From positions 6,076,001-6,140,000 of the forward strand of contig JAQOTA010000050.1 in the NCBI GenBank assembly GCA_029532415.1: a DNA stretch of 64,000 bases. Direction: 5' to 3'. Within the stretch, counting starts at the first letter, position 1; every line of letters begins with the position of its first letter. Below, one piece after another: positions 11,727 to 22,004 of this stretch. The notes beneath the pieces were generated by a model, which saw nothing but the letters and a program-made list of their open reading frames with translations, did no database searches and had not been told where the DNA came from. A program made the position numbers and the translations under genes. The DNA comes from Marasmius tenuissimus. Taxonomy: Eukaryota > Basidiomycota > Agaricomycetes > Agaricales > Marasmiaceae.

Positions 11727-14700
11727 GTGACCCCTACTGATATTGACCTCGCAATTGCATCATGGAATATCAACGGAAACTTCCGTCTAAAAATCCAGTA
11801 CCCGGAAATTGTGTCGTTCATTGAACAGAATGATATTGTGATCTTCCAAGAAACATGGTTGACACCAGACGAACACACCGCCCTTCCACTACCCCAAGGA
11901 TATGACATTCTCTCAGCACCAAGAAACCTATCGAGCAAAGGGATGCAATCAGGCGGAGGGGTGGCTGTGGTGTATAAAGCCAAACTAGCGAGACTTTTCA
12001 AAGTTCGCTCAGAACTCACTACAGAAGATCTCATCGTCCTTGACTTTCCTTCTCTTTTCCTAATCGGCTCCTATCTTCCGCCCGAAAATAGTACATGGGC
12101 TCGGCGACAGACCGTACAACCGAAAGACAGGCTGGAAGAGGTTCTGCAAGTATGCACGGCAGCAGGGAAAGAGGTGATGATCTGCTTCGATGCAAACGCT
12201 CGCACTTCACAACTATCGCCCTCCGACCATTTCAGTCGCTTGTCGAGTGATAGACTGAGTAATTCAAGGGGACAGTGGTTGGTTAGAACGGGGAAGGAGA
12301 TGAACATGGTCCTATTGAATGGAACAGAGTACGAAGTGGACTCCCCGGGAAGCTTCACATCCTTCCATGGAGGCCACGCAACAGTGGATTACATTATGAT
12401 GTCGGTGGGAATGATGTCTTCAATCACGAAGAAAATGACCATCCGAGACTGCTTCAAGGAATCGTCAGACCACGCAACCCTATCAATCACGATTTCGATA
12501 CCATCGCCCATACCTGTCAATGACCAATCGGTGGGCCCAAGGGCAACCGCAGAACCCAATGGCTCATCCTTCCTTGACCTGCTAGCAAGAGCAGCTATCG
12601 ATGCAGCGGTCAATGATAGAACGAAAACCCTTCGCCTATACGGCTCGGCGACATCAAAATCGCCCACTTCCTCTGTACATATCCAAGCAGCAAGAGATAG
12701 AGATGCATGCGGGGTGTACAGGGCCTGCTTCGGGGCCTACTGGGGCCCTAATTGTGCTCGTAACAGCTCATTCCCTGCGGTTGGTCGACAAACAGTCAAA
12801 AGGGCCCTGCTGTCTGGCATCCTCCACGTCCTTCAGACATCTGACCCGTCTAAGTCAATACGGATCCACATTCCATCCGAGGACATCATTCGAACATTCA
12901 ACTTTCGGATGGGTGTAATTGCTGAGGAGGGTTGGAAGGGACCAGACGCCGATCTCCTCTGGGAGTGTACAAAATTCATCATGAAGAGAACGGCGGACAT
13001 AGATTGGCAGTGTAAAACGGCAACCTTTAACAACCACTCCTATGGAGCGTGGGACCTCGCATGCACGACCTGCGTTCTAATATCTCCTCCACGACTCCCA
13101 ATCCTGCCCCAATGGATCGACCTTGCACCGACGCCGAGCCGTGATGGGAAGGGAATCCCGAAGTGCTCTACACGCGTCGCAGAGACACCACTACCTGCAG
13201 AGAAAGGGGTGGACCTGCCAGAAAGCGTAATAGACCCGAATGAGCCCACGTACAGTGGAAATCATAGAAACCGGGAGAAAGAACGCACGAACCAGTCTCA
13301 CAACCTAAAGCGACTAATCTCCACACGCACGGGTGCCGAGTTCTGGAAGGTGATTAGGAAATGGACCGATGAGAAAAGTAGACCGGCTAAAGTTACCGCC
13401 CAACAACTGAAGGAGGTGTTCGAAGCACGTCTTAACCCCGTAGTCCCAGCACCCACACACTTCAACTCCGCATACCAGCAATTATACGACGACGTGTCAG
13501 CAGCCATTCCTCTCCGTACCACAGATCACTCTGCTAAACAAGTCTGGAGTCGCAACATCTCAGAGGCAGAGGTCGCTACGGTGAAAGAGAAACTAAAGAA
13601 CCACTCAGTACGGTCAGCGGTAGGAGCGGATAAAGTCACATACAAGACAATATCCCGTATCCCCAACGACATCCTGACAGAACTCTTCCAAGCATGCCTG
13701 GACAGATGTGACTCACCCAGTTCCTGGAGAAGGACTGTCCTCATCGGTATCCTGAAAAAGAACAAGGACCCCACATCAGCCGACAGCTACCGAATCATTG
13801 GGCTAGAAAGCTGCCTGCTGAAGTCACTCACTCTAATCCTGGATGGTCGAATTAGGGAGTGGGCTGAGGATAACAATATAATGCCAGACTCACAGAATGG
13901 GTTCAGGGAGAACCATCGGACACACGACAACTCATTCATACTACACTGTGCACGCGACAAGGCAAAGGCCCTCGGAAAGCCGCTGTACGTATGCTTCGTC
14001 GACCTAAAGAATGCATATCCCTGGACAAATCTCTCGGCCCTGTGGGCCTCGTTGTACCGAACCGGGGTTGGCGGCAAATTCTTTGACTGGCTGCGAAGAG
14101 CCTATAAAGATATGTCATATATCGTCCGCAACGGGGATGATTTCTCGGAGGTGTTTAGGTCAACCATTGGCCTACTCACAGGTGATACAGCATCGCCAAT
14201 CCTATGGAATATCTTCTTCTCGTCCCTGCCGAAATTCGTCTCAGATCATCAGGACGACATTATACTCGGAGGTAAACGGGTATCACACCTGGAGCAAGCC
14301 GACGATGTTGTCCTCTTCTCTCTATCCCCCGAAGGGTTGCAAACAAAGATTGACCAGTTTGCGCAGTGGACATCAATCTATATGCACGTCATCAGCGCAG
14401 AGAAAACTGAATGGATGGTTCTAGGAAAGGTTCTGCGAAACCTAAACCCATCCATCAGCTTCCACGTCAACGGGGTAGCCCTCAAAAGGGTCCAAGAATA
14501 TTGCTACGTTGGGGTACTCTTCTCTGCGACACCCCTCCGGAAATCGTTCTTCACTTCTCACTATCAGAAACGTGCCAGTAAAGGAAAGAGCGTTAGCGCT
14601 GCGACATTCGGCATAGAGAATATGGTGGGATCCCTACCTTGTACAGCAGCGCGATGGTTATATCAAGCTCGTGTTGACCCCCATCTAACGTTTGGATGCG

Positions 14701-15668
14701 AAATAGTGGTCGACATCAACAGGACAGCCCTCGCCTCTCTGGAAGATGTCCAGAAGTACTACCTCCGTCGGATGCTCGGGGTCCACCCACGCTCAGAAAC
14801 ATCATTCCTATACACCGAGACTGGCATCCTTCCCATACACGCTAGACGGTTGATTCTTGCTCTGAGATATTACAGATACCTATTCTCTCTCCCCGAGACG
14901 CGGCTAGTTCATGCAGCATTACGAGAGACACAGTCCCTATGGCTGGATGACGAGGAATGCTGGCTGAAGGACATTATGGATATGGTTCAGCTGACGGCCC
15001 CAGAACTACCCACTACCGACGATTCACTGGCATCCCTACAAGGTGTGGATGAATTGATTGACGGCGTAGAGAAATGGGCCTGGAATCGAGTACTCACCAA
15101 CCTCCACAACTCGAAAAAGCTGTCCATCCTCCAAACGAGGTATCCAAAGCCGCCCCTGATCAAAAAACCGGCCAAATACTTCCGCCTGCAACCCTACCTC
15201 CTCGTTCCTACCTCTGCCCACCGCAAATCCCTATGCAGGCTAGTCACGTCGTGTCATCACCTCGCGATTGAAACCCTTAGATGGTCTTCGGCAGATGTAC
15301 GCGAGAACAGGCTATGTCGATTCTGCCGCAGCACTGTAGAAGATGAAATTCATGCCGTATTCGAGTGCGACCAAAACACAGAATTGGTGACTCGGAGAGC
15401 CCGCTTCTACCGTATGATGGGAGAAACAAAATCGGCAATGACGACCAACTGGGAAATAGCAAGCGGGATGGATGTGTTGAACAAAACAATGGAGGATGCC
15501 CACTTAAGGACCATCCTGGCATCGTTTGTACACAGCGTGCTCGTCATATATGACGCGACCCCCGCGTATCGTGCCCCTCGCATCATTCCAGAGGACACGG
15601 TAGACCAGGCAGGCGATACATTGATTATCCCTGAGGAGGATGATCAGGTAGAAAATCTCTATGCATGA
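11727..15668 (+). CDS. LINE ORF2: endonuclease-reverse transcriptase
   Basis: The frame is open from 11711 to the stop at 15668. An N-terminal APE-type endonuclease is marked by 'SWNINGN', 'FQETWL', 'FDANART' and 'SDHATL'. The reverse transcriptase follows, with 'FVDLKNAYP' (catalytic Asp), 'LLTGDTASPILWNIFF' and 'QADDVVLF' in place of FADD/YADD. The C-terminal region carries a CxxC..HxxxxC knuckle ('CRFCRSTVEDEIHAVFEC'). No RNase H domain is evident. No ATG precedes the endonuclease motifs: the first in-frame ATG, near 11941, falls after them, and the GTG at 11727 is only a nominal start. Translation may use a non-AUG start, reinitiation after ORF1 or splicing. Confidence 0.9.
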   Translation: MTPTDIDLAIASWNINGNFRLKIQYPEIVSFIEQNDIVIFQETWLTPDEHTALPLPQGYDILSAPRNLSSKGMQSGGGVAVVYKAKLARLFKVRSELTTEDLIVLDFPSLFLIGSYLPPENSTWARRQTVQPKDRLEEVLQVCTAAGKEVMICFDANARTSQLSPSDHFSRLSSDRLSNSRGQWLVRTGKEMNMVLLNGTEYEVDSPGSFTSFHGGHATVDYIMMSVGMMSSITKKMTIRDCFKESSDHATLSITISIPSPIPVNDQSVGPRATAEPNGSSFLDLLARAAIDAAVNDRTKTLRLYGSATSKSPTSSVHIQAARDRDACGVYRACFGAYWGPNCARNSSFPAVGRQTVKRALLSGILHVLQTSDPSKSIRIHIPSEDIIRTFNFRMGVIAEEGWKGPDADLLWECTKFIMKRTADIDWQCKTATFNNHSYGAWDLACTTCVLISPPRLPILPQWIDLAPTPSRDGKGIPKCSTRVAETPLPAEKGVDLPESVIDPNEPTYSGNHRNREKERTNQSHNLKRLISTRTGAEFWKVIRKWTDEKSRPAKVTAQQLKEVFEARLNPVVPAPTHFNSAYQQLYDDVSAAIPLRTTDHSAKQVWSRNISEAEVATVKEKLKNHSVRSAVGADKVTYKTISRIPNDILTELFQACLDRCDSPSSWRRTVLIGILKKNKDPTSADSYRIIGLESCLLKSLTLILDGRIREWAEDNNIMPDSQNGFRENHRTHDNSFILHCARDKAKALGKPLYVCFVDLKNAYPWTNLSALWASLYRTGVGGKFFDWLRRAYKDMSYIVRNGDDFSEVFRSTIGLLTGDTASPILWNIFFSSLPKFVSDHQDDIILGGKRVSHLEQADDVVLFSLSPEGLQTKIDQFAQWTSIYMHVISAEKTEWMVLGKVLRNLNPSISFHVNGVALKRVQEYCYVGVLFSATPLRKSFFTSHYQKRASKGKSVSAATFGIENMVGSLPCTAARWLYQARVDPHLTFGCEIVVDINRTALASLEDVQKYYLRRMLGVHPRSETSFLYTETGILPIHARRLILALRYYRYLFSLPETRLVHAALRETQSLWLDDEECWLKDIMDMVQLTAPELPTTDDSLASLQGVDELIDGVEKWAWNRVLTNLHNSKKLSILQTRYPKPPLIKKPAKYFRLQPYLLVPTSAHRKSLCRLVTSCHHLAIETLRWSSADVRENRLCRFCRSTVEDEIHAVFECDQNTELVTRRARFYRMMGETKSAMTTNWEIASGMDVLNKTMEDAHLRTILASFVHSVLVIYDATPAYRAPRIIPEDTVDQAGDTLIIPEEDDQVENLYA

Positions 15669-15914
15669 ACGGTACGAGAATATACCCTGTAACAGAAGAG
15701 CAAGAATTGATGAATGCGTGCAGATAGGAAGGGGCTACAAGACTCGATCCGTGTGCTTACGACCATACCATGAGTTGTTGCCCGTAAAACGGCTTCTTCG
15801 TACTGGTGTCGTTCTGCACACGCTGTTGTACATTCAGTAGGCACGTAGTAGAAAATGTACAACAGGTCCCAGTATCCTGCGGGGTCCAAACATGGGATGT
15901 ATCTCCTAATAATA

Positions 15915-15922
15915 ATAGACCG
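15915..15922. repeat. Target site duplication of LINE, right copy (atagaccg)
   Basis: Second copy of the 8-mer at 8953-8960, directly after the taataata 3' end of the LINE. Confidence 0.8.
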
Positions 15923-17802
15923 AGCTGAGAATCATTCATCGACGTTCAATGTTCAACCCAAGTCCCACCCCCCGCAGTGGAGCGGGGCCGCCGTCTTTCA
16001 AACTCCGACCTGACTCCAACCGTTGGGCGGCTTACGCAATGATCGACTGTTCTCAGAGTCTCCATGGCCCAGGGACGGCTTCTTTTCCACCCACTTTTCT
16101 TCCCCTCCCCACCATGCTCACCAATCCTCTACTAAACTCATCTCAGTCTGTCTTATAGCTGACACGTAGTACGCAGAATCTTTTGCGTCGCAAAAGGCTA
16201 GATGGTATGAATAGACGGAGTCACGGACTCTCGGACCTGGGTGAGTATGACAGACGACTACATATCTAGGTTGAGGCCCGACTGAACGCATCTTCTCTAT
16301 CATTAGTAGCTCTGTGAAGCTTGGTCCCATGACTGACAATTTCGATGGGATCAAACAAGAACTTTCCCGCAAAACAGCCGATGTTGGCAACCGGAGCAAG
16401 GTGCGGTAGGGTGTGTTGGTCGTCGACCTGGAGTTCTAGATTTGGTCTGACTAGCCTTAGACATGCATTCCCGTTGCATTAATCCACTCTAAATCTCTCA
16501 CCAACGAAGAACTCTCGATAAGCCATACACGATATGTTCTCAATCTACGACCACGCAACCAAATCAATCCTTACCTACTAGAACCAACGACGTCGGCGCC
16601 CTATCGGTCAGATCAGAAGGCTAGGATGAGCATTGGATAGTGTCGGGTAGCGTTGGCCTTATCACAGCGCTCAGGCACTCACATAGGCATCAGGTGGTCG
16701 AGGGTTCTTCCGCATGGCGAATGAGGCCTGAGGGTCTGTCCAGGTCGGAGGTCTTGGTGGGGTCATTATGGTCGTGAGTTACCGGCTCTTGATCGTGCCA
16801 AAAGAGTTGACGATTTAGGCTACCTTCGTTAAACCAGGCGGCGCCATCATTGTGGGGATTCGTGAGAAGGAACCACAACTGGTCAGCTTTGAGAGTATTG
16901 ATTCAACACGAGTTCCGTGTATATCATGCCTGATGACTTCTGATCGATCCATGTCCTAGTTTTGGCTCGGAAAAAGCGCGTCTTGCGATGTTATAGGACA
17001 TGGATGGTGTAGCATTTAAGTCGCACATTGCTGTCGGGAAGCCGTTTCACCGTGCTGGTTGATACATCTTCGCAGCTATATCGGACCACTTCAACTTGTG
17101 AACACATTTAGAACGTGGGGCGTATCGAACTGTTGAAACAGTTCCTGGTGATCGATGATTACATCCACCCCCTCAGAAATGAATTTGTTATCGGATTGCG
17201 GTGATAATGTATGAGCACTGGCAGTCGTAAGTTGCAAATCTCGACCCATCTTGTTCCTAGCTTCATATGGCAGGAACGCGATGAACGTGTTATCCTCGGG
17301 CGTTCTAAAGTTGTACTGTAATTTCGTTGTCACGATTCTCAACTCACGCAGGATAAAGTTCCAGTGTCACGGGAGGAAGGGAGCGATCGAGTAGATAATA
17401 GGAGAGTTATGACGGGGAGTAGCGGGGTGAATCCGAACTGCTAGCGTCCAGGCTGAATGCTTTCAATAGCGATACCCACTGAACCTATTTTTTGGCAGGA
17501 TCAAAGATACGACCCCATTGATGCAGATGTGTGGGCGATAATCTAACAGCACATACCCATACAGTCTTCCTGGGACTCTCACGACGGTTGTGTAAGTATA
17601 TATATCTCAATTTATTACCATCAACCCCGCCGCTCGGAATCGGTAGCTTCTTTTAAATCTACCTGCCGCAATTCTAGATGAGAGGGTAGGGGTGGCAGAA
17701 GGACGTGAAGACATAGATGGCTACCCAACGGAGTTTTCCCAGCCACCCGTCTAAGCATACATTTGCAGTTTGATGAGCGTTCAAACCGCCAATATATGGG
17801 GG
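15915..17802. repeat. Segmentally duplicated upstream block, copy C (right part)
   Basis: Continues the block interrupted by the LINE. It aligns with about 4262 onward of block B and 595 onward of block A ('gggccgccgtctttcaaact', 'ccctccccaccatgctcacc', 'ggatcaaacaagaactttcc'). Frames are broken and no gene is recognised. It appears more diverged than A versus B, suggesting an older split. Confidence 0.65.
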
Positions 17803-18234
17803 CCTCTTGGCAAGGGAACCCGCCGCCACGAAAGCTTGGATTTGGCACCCACACGCCTTACTAGTTTTAGTACGGTTCTACTAAGCTGCTGTCGGACGTT
17901 GTTTGCTTTTGTGGACGGGGACGCTACAGCTTACAGCATTCCCACAGTGACAGTGCTCACCTTATGATCTCTCATCACCTCCGTGCGATCGCTCTATCTG
18001 CCGGTGACCTTGCTATACTTAGGGCGAAATTGGACAGCTCCCGGTGCAGATAAGGTTTGCACGGGTAAGTATCCCTAAAGAGCTGCTTGGGAATTTACGA
18101 CGTGCAATTCAGCATCCGTCCCTCTTTTGACCAACTCTACGACGTTCTTTTAACAAGGTTGATTTATGTGAGTAATAAGTATCCAATACTGCCCGTCTTG
18201 GTGGCTCGGCGGTGACGAGCCCAGTTCAGTGTAC
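17803..18234 (+). promoter_or_regulatory. Proximal promoter and 5' leader of array copy 3
   Basis: Begins with the conserved 'cctcttggcaagggaacccg' after the TATA-like 'aatatatgggg' (17791). The leader intron is 18168-18229 (GTGAGT donor, TTCAG acceptor). It has the same architecture as copies 1, 2 and 4. Confidence 0.55.
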
Positions 18235-19293
18235 ATGTCGTTGGTACGCGTGGATGATAGCGACACATCCACGCTAAGCTATGCGAATGGAGGCCAAGGC
18301 TGGAGAAGAAGCGACAGGGCCGATACCGCCGAGTACTTGGCGACGAGCCACGGGAGCTCAGTATCGGGGGCGTCTGTAACACTCCGGTTCAATGGTACGT
18401 GAATTTTTACCTCTACCTGAATAGTTCGGCGTCAACCCAGCCTCACGGTAAAATCACCAGGAACTACGGTCGAAGTGAAAGGAACTGTTTTCCAGGATAA
18501 GGAGGGCAGTAACAAGAAATCGACCGCCATATTTGTTCTCGACCAAAATGGTCAAAACCCGTTCCAATTCGAAAGAAAACCATCGAGCAACACGCTCTAT
18601 CAACAAACATTATACTCCAATTCTTCGCTTCAGGCTGATATGGAGCATACTTTGGTCATGTCTCTCAATGACCCGGACTACCGCTTGTGGCTCGACTATA
18701 TCGAATATACGCCGATGAGCTCCGCTGCGGATGCTTCTCCAGTATCGAGCGCCAAAGTCGAAGTTCCTCCAGCATCGAGTGCAGCATCGAGTGCGGCATC
18801 AGAGATTCCCCCTGTGTCGAGTGTGGCGCCAAATGGAGCGACCGCCACGAGCGAGCCACAGAGCAACACTGATGATAAAGGGGTTTCGACGGGACTTGTG
18901 GCGGGAGTCTCTGTGGCGGCGGCCATCTTGACAACTCTGATTGTTATTGGGTTTTGGTGGCTGCGAAGGAAAAAACATATGAAGCAGGACTCGGAGGAGC
19001 CCACGACTTTCTTTACGTATCCGAGCAATCCCAACACCGTGGCCCCTATGGTCCAACACGAGTTTAGTCAGGGCAAGTCTCCTCTCCGATTGACGTTCGT
19101 GAGAGATACTAACCGGACCACAGGTCGAGTTCAACCATATCCAACAGCCATGAGTCCTTCAGGCGGTCTCGCGACAACCCAATTTCAGTACGTTCCCTCC
19201 CAATATAGCTCAGCAACCTCAGCGTCTGGCACGGATCAAGAGCAGCTTCAAGAGATTGGGCCAGAGCTGCCGCCATATCGAAAGGCAGCCTAG
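18235..19293 (+). CDS. Single-pass PPxY-tail membrane protein, array copy 3
   Basis: Exons 18235-18394, 18461-19072 and 19124-19293 give 313 aa. Signatures are 'RVDDSDTSTLSYANGG', 'YLATSHGS', 'VEVKGTV', 'RLWLDYIEYTP', a helix starting at about 197 and the tail end 'ELPPYRKAA'. The stalk is the longest of the family, built from repeats of 'SSA(A)S' and 'PPASS/PPVSS'. The last intron (19073-19123) would use a GC donor (GCAAGT) instead of GT. It is 51 nt, a multiple of three without a stop, so retention adds 17 residues to the tail instead of truncating it. Confidence 0.82.
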
Positions 19294-19875
19294 ATCCAAC
19301 ATATCTACAGATTATTAGTGAACTTTGAGTTCGAGATACCTCTGTAGTCCATACCTTGATTTCATTTTTCGTTTTGAGATACCTTGCTCTGAGATTCCGG
19401 CGATAGGTAACGCAGGTAGCGACCCTAGTTACATCATCTTTCTGGGGTATGATATAACTCAGAGTCAATTCAAATTGCAGGACTTCAGACTGAGGTTCTA
19501 GTGTCAGAGGAGAAATGGAATCATCGGGTGGCCAGTGGTACAATCATAAGGAGAATGCCAGTAGAGCGCATCCGAACTGCAATGGCTAGCGCGTCCTAAA
19601 GGACCTAAACCCGATCTTTCGCGGGACGAAAAGATGCGACCTATTGTAGCCTGATGTTCCAGATAAGTGTGATCATGCTGAACAACATGCAGGAGTAGTC
19701 CTGCTAGAGTTCTCACGGTACTTCGCATTTTTCGCTGACGACGCCGCTGAATCCGGAAGTTACTAGGGTGAATGCCCCAATAATGGATGTGGCGGCGGCA
19801 ATGCCAGAAGGCTGTGGCTACATGAGAGTTACTCTACATTTTTAACCTAGGGATAAAACAGCCGACATATAGAGA
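19294..19875. other. Intergenic region between array copies 3 and 4
   Basis: Downstream flank of copy 3 and upstream sequence of copy 4. It shares only short pieces with the large duplicated blocks, so copy 4 arose without the full upstream block or has lost it. No gene is recognised. Confidence 0.5.
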
Positions 19876-20287
19876 CCTCTTGGCAAGGGATCTCGTCGCC
19901 GCGAAAGCTTGGATCTGGCAGCGACACCTTTTACTACTTTGACTACAGTTCTACTGAGTTGCTTTCTGACCTTGTTCGCTTTTCATGCTAGGGACGGTAC
20001 AGCATTCCCACATGCCTCACCTTGTGATCTCTCGTCAAGTTACCTTGAAGTGATCTTCTCATCAGTCGCTGATGAGCTGAGGGCGACGGTGAATAACTTC
20101 CGGCGCGGATAAGGCTTGCGCACTCATCATCCCTAGAGAACTACTTCAAAGCTCAAGCCAGACGAAACAACGTATCTCCCGCCTTTGACCAAATTTACGA
20201 AGTTCATTTCTTTGGAAATCAAGCTTGTGAGTATCTCATCGCGCCTGTCTTGGAGGTCTGGTGATGAAGAGTCTGCGTTCAGTGTAC
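19876..20287 (+). promoter_or_regulatory. Proximal promoter and 5' leader of array copy 4
   Basis: Starts with the conserved 'cctcttggcaagggatctcg' after 'acatatagag'. The leader intron is 20227-20282 (GTGAGT donor, TTCAG acceptor). Conservation of this 0.4-kb block without the larger upstream block marks it as the minimal shared promoter of copies 1-4. Confidence 0.5.
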
Positions 20288-21272
20288 ATGGGGTCGCAAC
20301 GCGTGGATGACAGCGAGATAGACAAGCTCGAGTATCTGAATGAAGCCACAGAGTGGACAGCAAGCGACAGGGACGACAAAGCTGATTACTCGTCGACAAG
20401 CCATGGGAGCTTAAGAGGCGGGTCGCGCTTAACATTTCGGTTCAACGGTACGCAAACCTCTATCCCTACCTGAAAAGTCTGTCGTAAGTTCAGCCACGCC
20501 GTATCCCCTTTTAGGTACCTCGATAGAGGTGAAAGGAACTGTTCTTAAGCAGAAACAAGGTAGTAACAATGTACCGGTCGCGACATTTGTTGTCGACCAG
20601 ACTGGCCAATTCAGGTTTGAAGGAAAACCATCAGACGACAACCTCTATCAGCATGCATTCTATTCCAACTTTTCTCTTCAGGCTGATCGACAACATACTT
20701 TGATTATGTCGGTCAACTTTGACCCGGATTCCCGCCTATGGTTTGACTATATTGATTATACACCAACGAGCTTGACAACAGATATCCCTCCAATATCAAG
20801 CGCGACGCCAGATAGAGCGACCGCCACGAACCCACCACAGAACGATGCTGACAATAAGGGGGTTTCGACGGAACTGGTGATGGGATTATCTGTAGGGGCG
20901 GCAGCCTTGACGGCCATGATTGTTATCGGGCTGTGGTGGTTGCGGAGGAGAAAACGTACGAAGCAGGCCTCGGAGGGGCCCACAACTACGTTCTTGCACC
21001 AGGCGATCCTGCCACCATGACCCCAACAGTCCAACATGAATTTAGTCAGGGTAGATAGCCGTTCCGATTGACATCCGTGAGGAAAGCTAACCAGCTCACA
21101 AGTCACAGGTCATATTCAGCCATATCCAATATCTATGAGCCCTTCAGGCAATCTTGGGAAAACCCAGTACATTCCCTTCCAATACGGCTCAGCCACCTCA
21201 GGGTCCGGCTCAGGCCAAGAGCAGCCTCGCGAGACCGAGCCGGAGCTTCCACCCTATCGAAAGAGAGCCTAA
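20288..21272 (+). pseudogene. Array copy 4, one frameshift before the tail exon
   Basis: Exon 1 (20288-20447), exon 2 (20515-21050) and exon 3 (21109-21272) have normal splice sites and all family signatures: 'RVDDSEIDKLEY', 'YSSTSHGS', 'VKGTVLKQKQG', 'RLWFDYIDYTP', helix and WWLRRRKR. Exon 2 is one nucleotide short of the expected phase near 20997-21000. The frame therefore runs into TGA at 21018 just after 'EGPTTTFLHQ', and the in-phase tail ending 'ELPPYRKRA' is lost. Either it is a recent pseudogene, or it makes a membrane protein of the same outside domain with a truncated tail lacking PPxY. A sequencing error is also possible. Confidence 0.7.
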
Positions 21273-21345
21273 ACACAGCATATCGGCGGATTACTTGTTG
21301 TACTTCGCGAATTTGATGCTTTGATTTGTCTTTTACCTTTGGATA

Positions 21346-21882
21346 TTGTGTTTCGACATTGCGTGGGTAGGTAGCGCGGGTTCCGGGCCGTCTTCTAGAA
21401 TGAACCGATCACGGAAATTTGCTGATACTGACGGTGTTCTATGGGGCGTTGTTGCGGGAGTATCTATATCGGCGGTCACAGTGACAGCCCTGATCGTCGC
21501 GCTTGGTTGGTGGTGGAAAAGAAGGTGGAGGAGAAGGAGAAAACATATGAACGGAAGATCGGAGGAGCCGTGTTCAATGATGATAGAAAACTAGTCTCCT
21601 CAGGGTACGTTCTTATTTCAGGCTGTCCATTTCCATTCGCGAGAGGCTGACAGAGGCCCAGCTCATGAAGCTCAGCCACACTCGATATCCGTGAATAGAG
21701 ACGCAAGTAGCGGTTCTCAGAATCGGACTCACGTTCCCGAACAGAGTAACTTGAACTCGGGGCCTGCTCCACTGACCTTGAGTTTTGGTCCGTCGGAACC
21801 AGGACAGTCTGAGACGAGTGTGTCACCCCCACTGTCCGAAGAATTAACAAATCTATTTTTGTGGGTCAATATTAGTACATGA
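21346..21882 (+). pseudogene. Remnant of an array member: helix fragment only
   Basis: The stretch 21400-21594 encodes a membrane helix with flanks like the family ('WGVVAGVSISAVTVTALI' then WWWKRRWRRRRKHM and 'SEEP') but stops soon after. No ectodomain lies upstream, since copy 4's 3' end is there. A Ser/Pro/Glu-rich open stretch at 21691-21882 may be its decayed tail. It is best read as a deletion remnant of a further copy. Confidence 0.55.
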
Positions 21883-22004
21883 CAGTGATACCTGAACATC
21901 GGATTGTTAAGGTAGTAAGGCTCCACTTCGCTGCCGTGCGATGTTACTCTAACGCTCCAGTTTGACGTTATGACTTCTATCTCAGCCCGAACAATGCGAT
22001 GTAA
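21883..22004. other. Short spacer between remnants
   Basis: Nothing recognisable. Confidence 0.4.

Larger units (their letters stand above)
8961..15914 (+). mobile_element. Non-LTR retrotransposon (LINE), full length
   Basis: A 6.95-kb insertion flanked by an 8-bp direct repeat. In order it has a 1.04-kb 5' region, ORF1 (nucleic-acid-binding type), ORF2 (endonuclease-reverse transcriptase), a short 3' UTR and a 3' end in taataata, which may be a short simple-repeat tail. Both ORFs read open apart from two intron-like segments in ORF1, so the copy looks young. It splits the upstream block of array copy 3, well outside that gene's proximal promoter. Confidence 0.9.
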
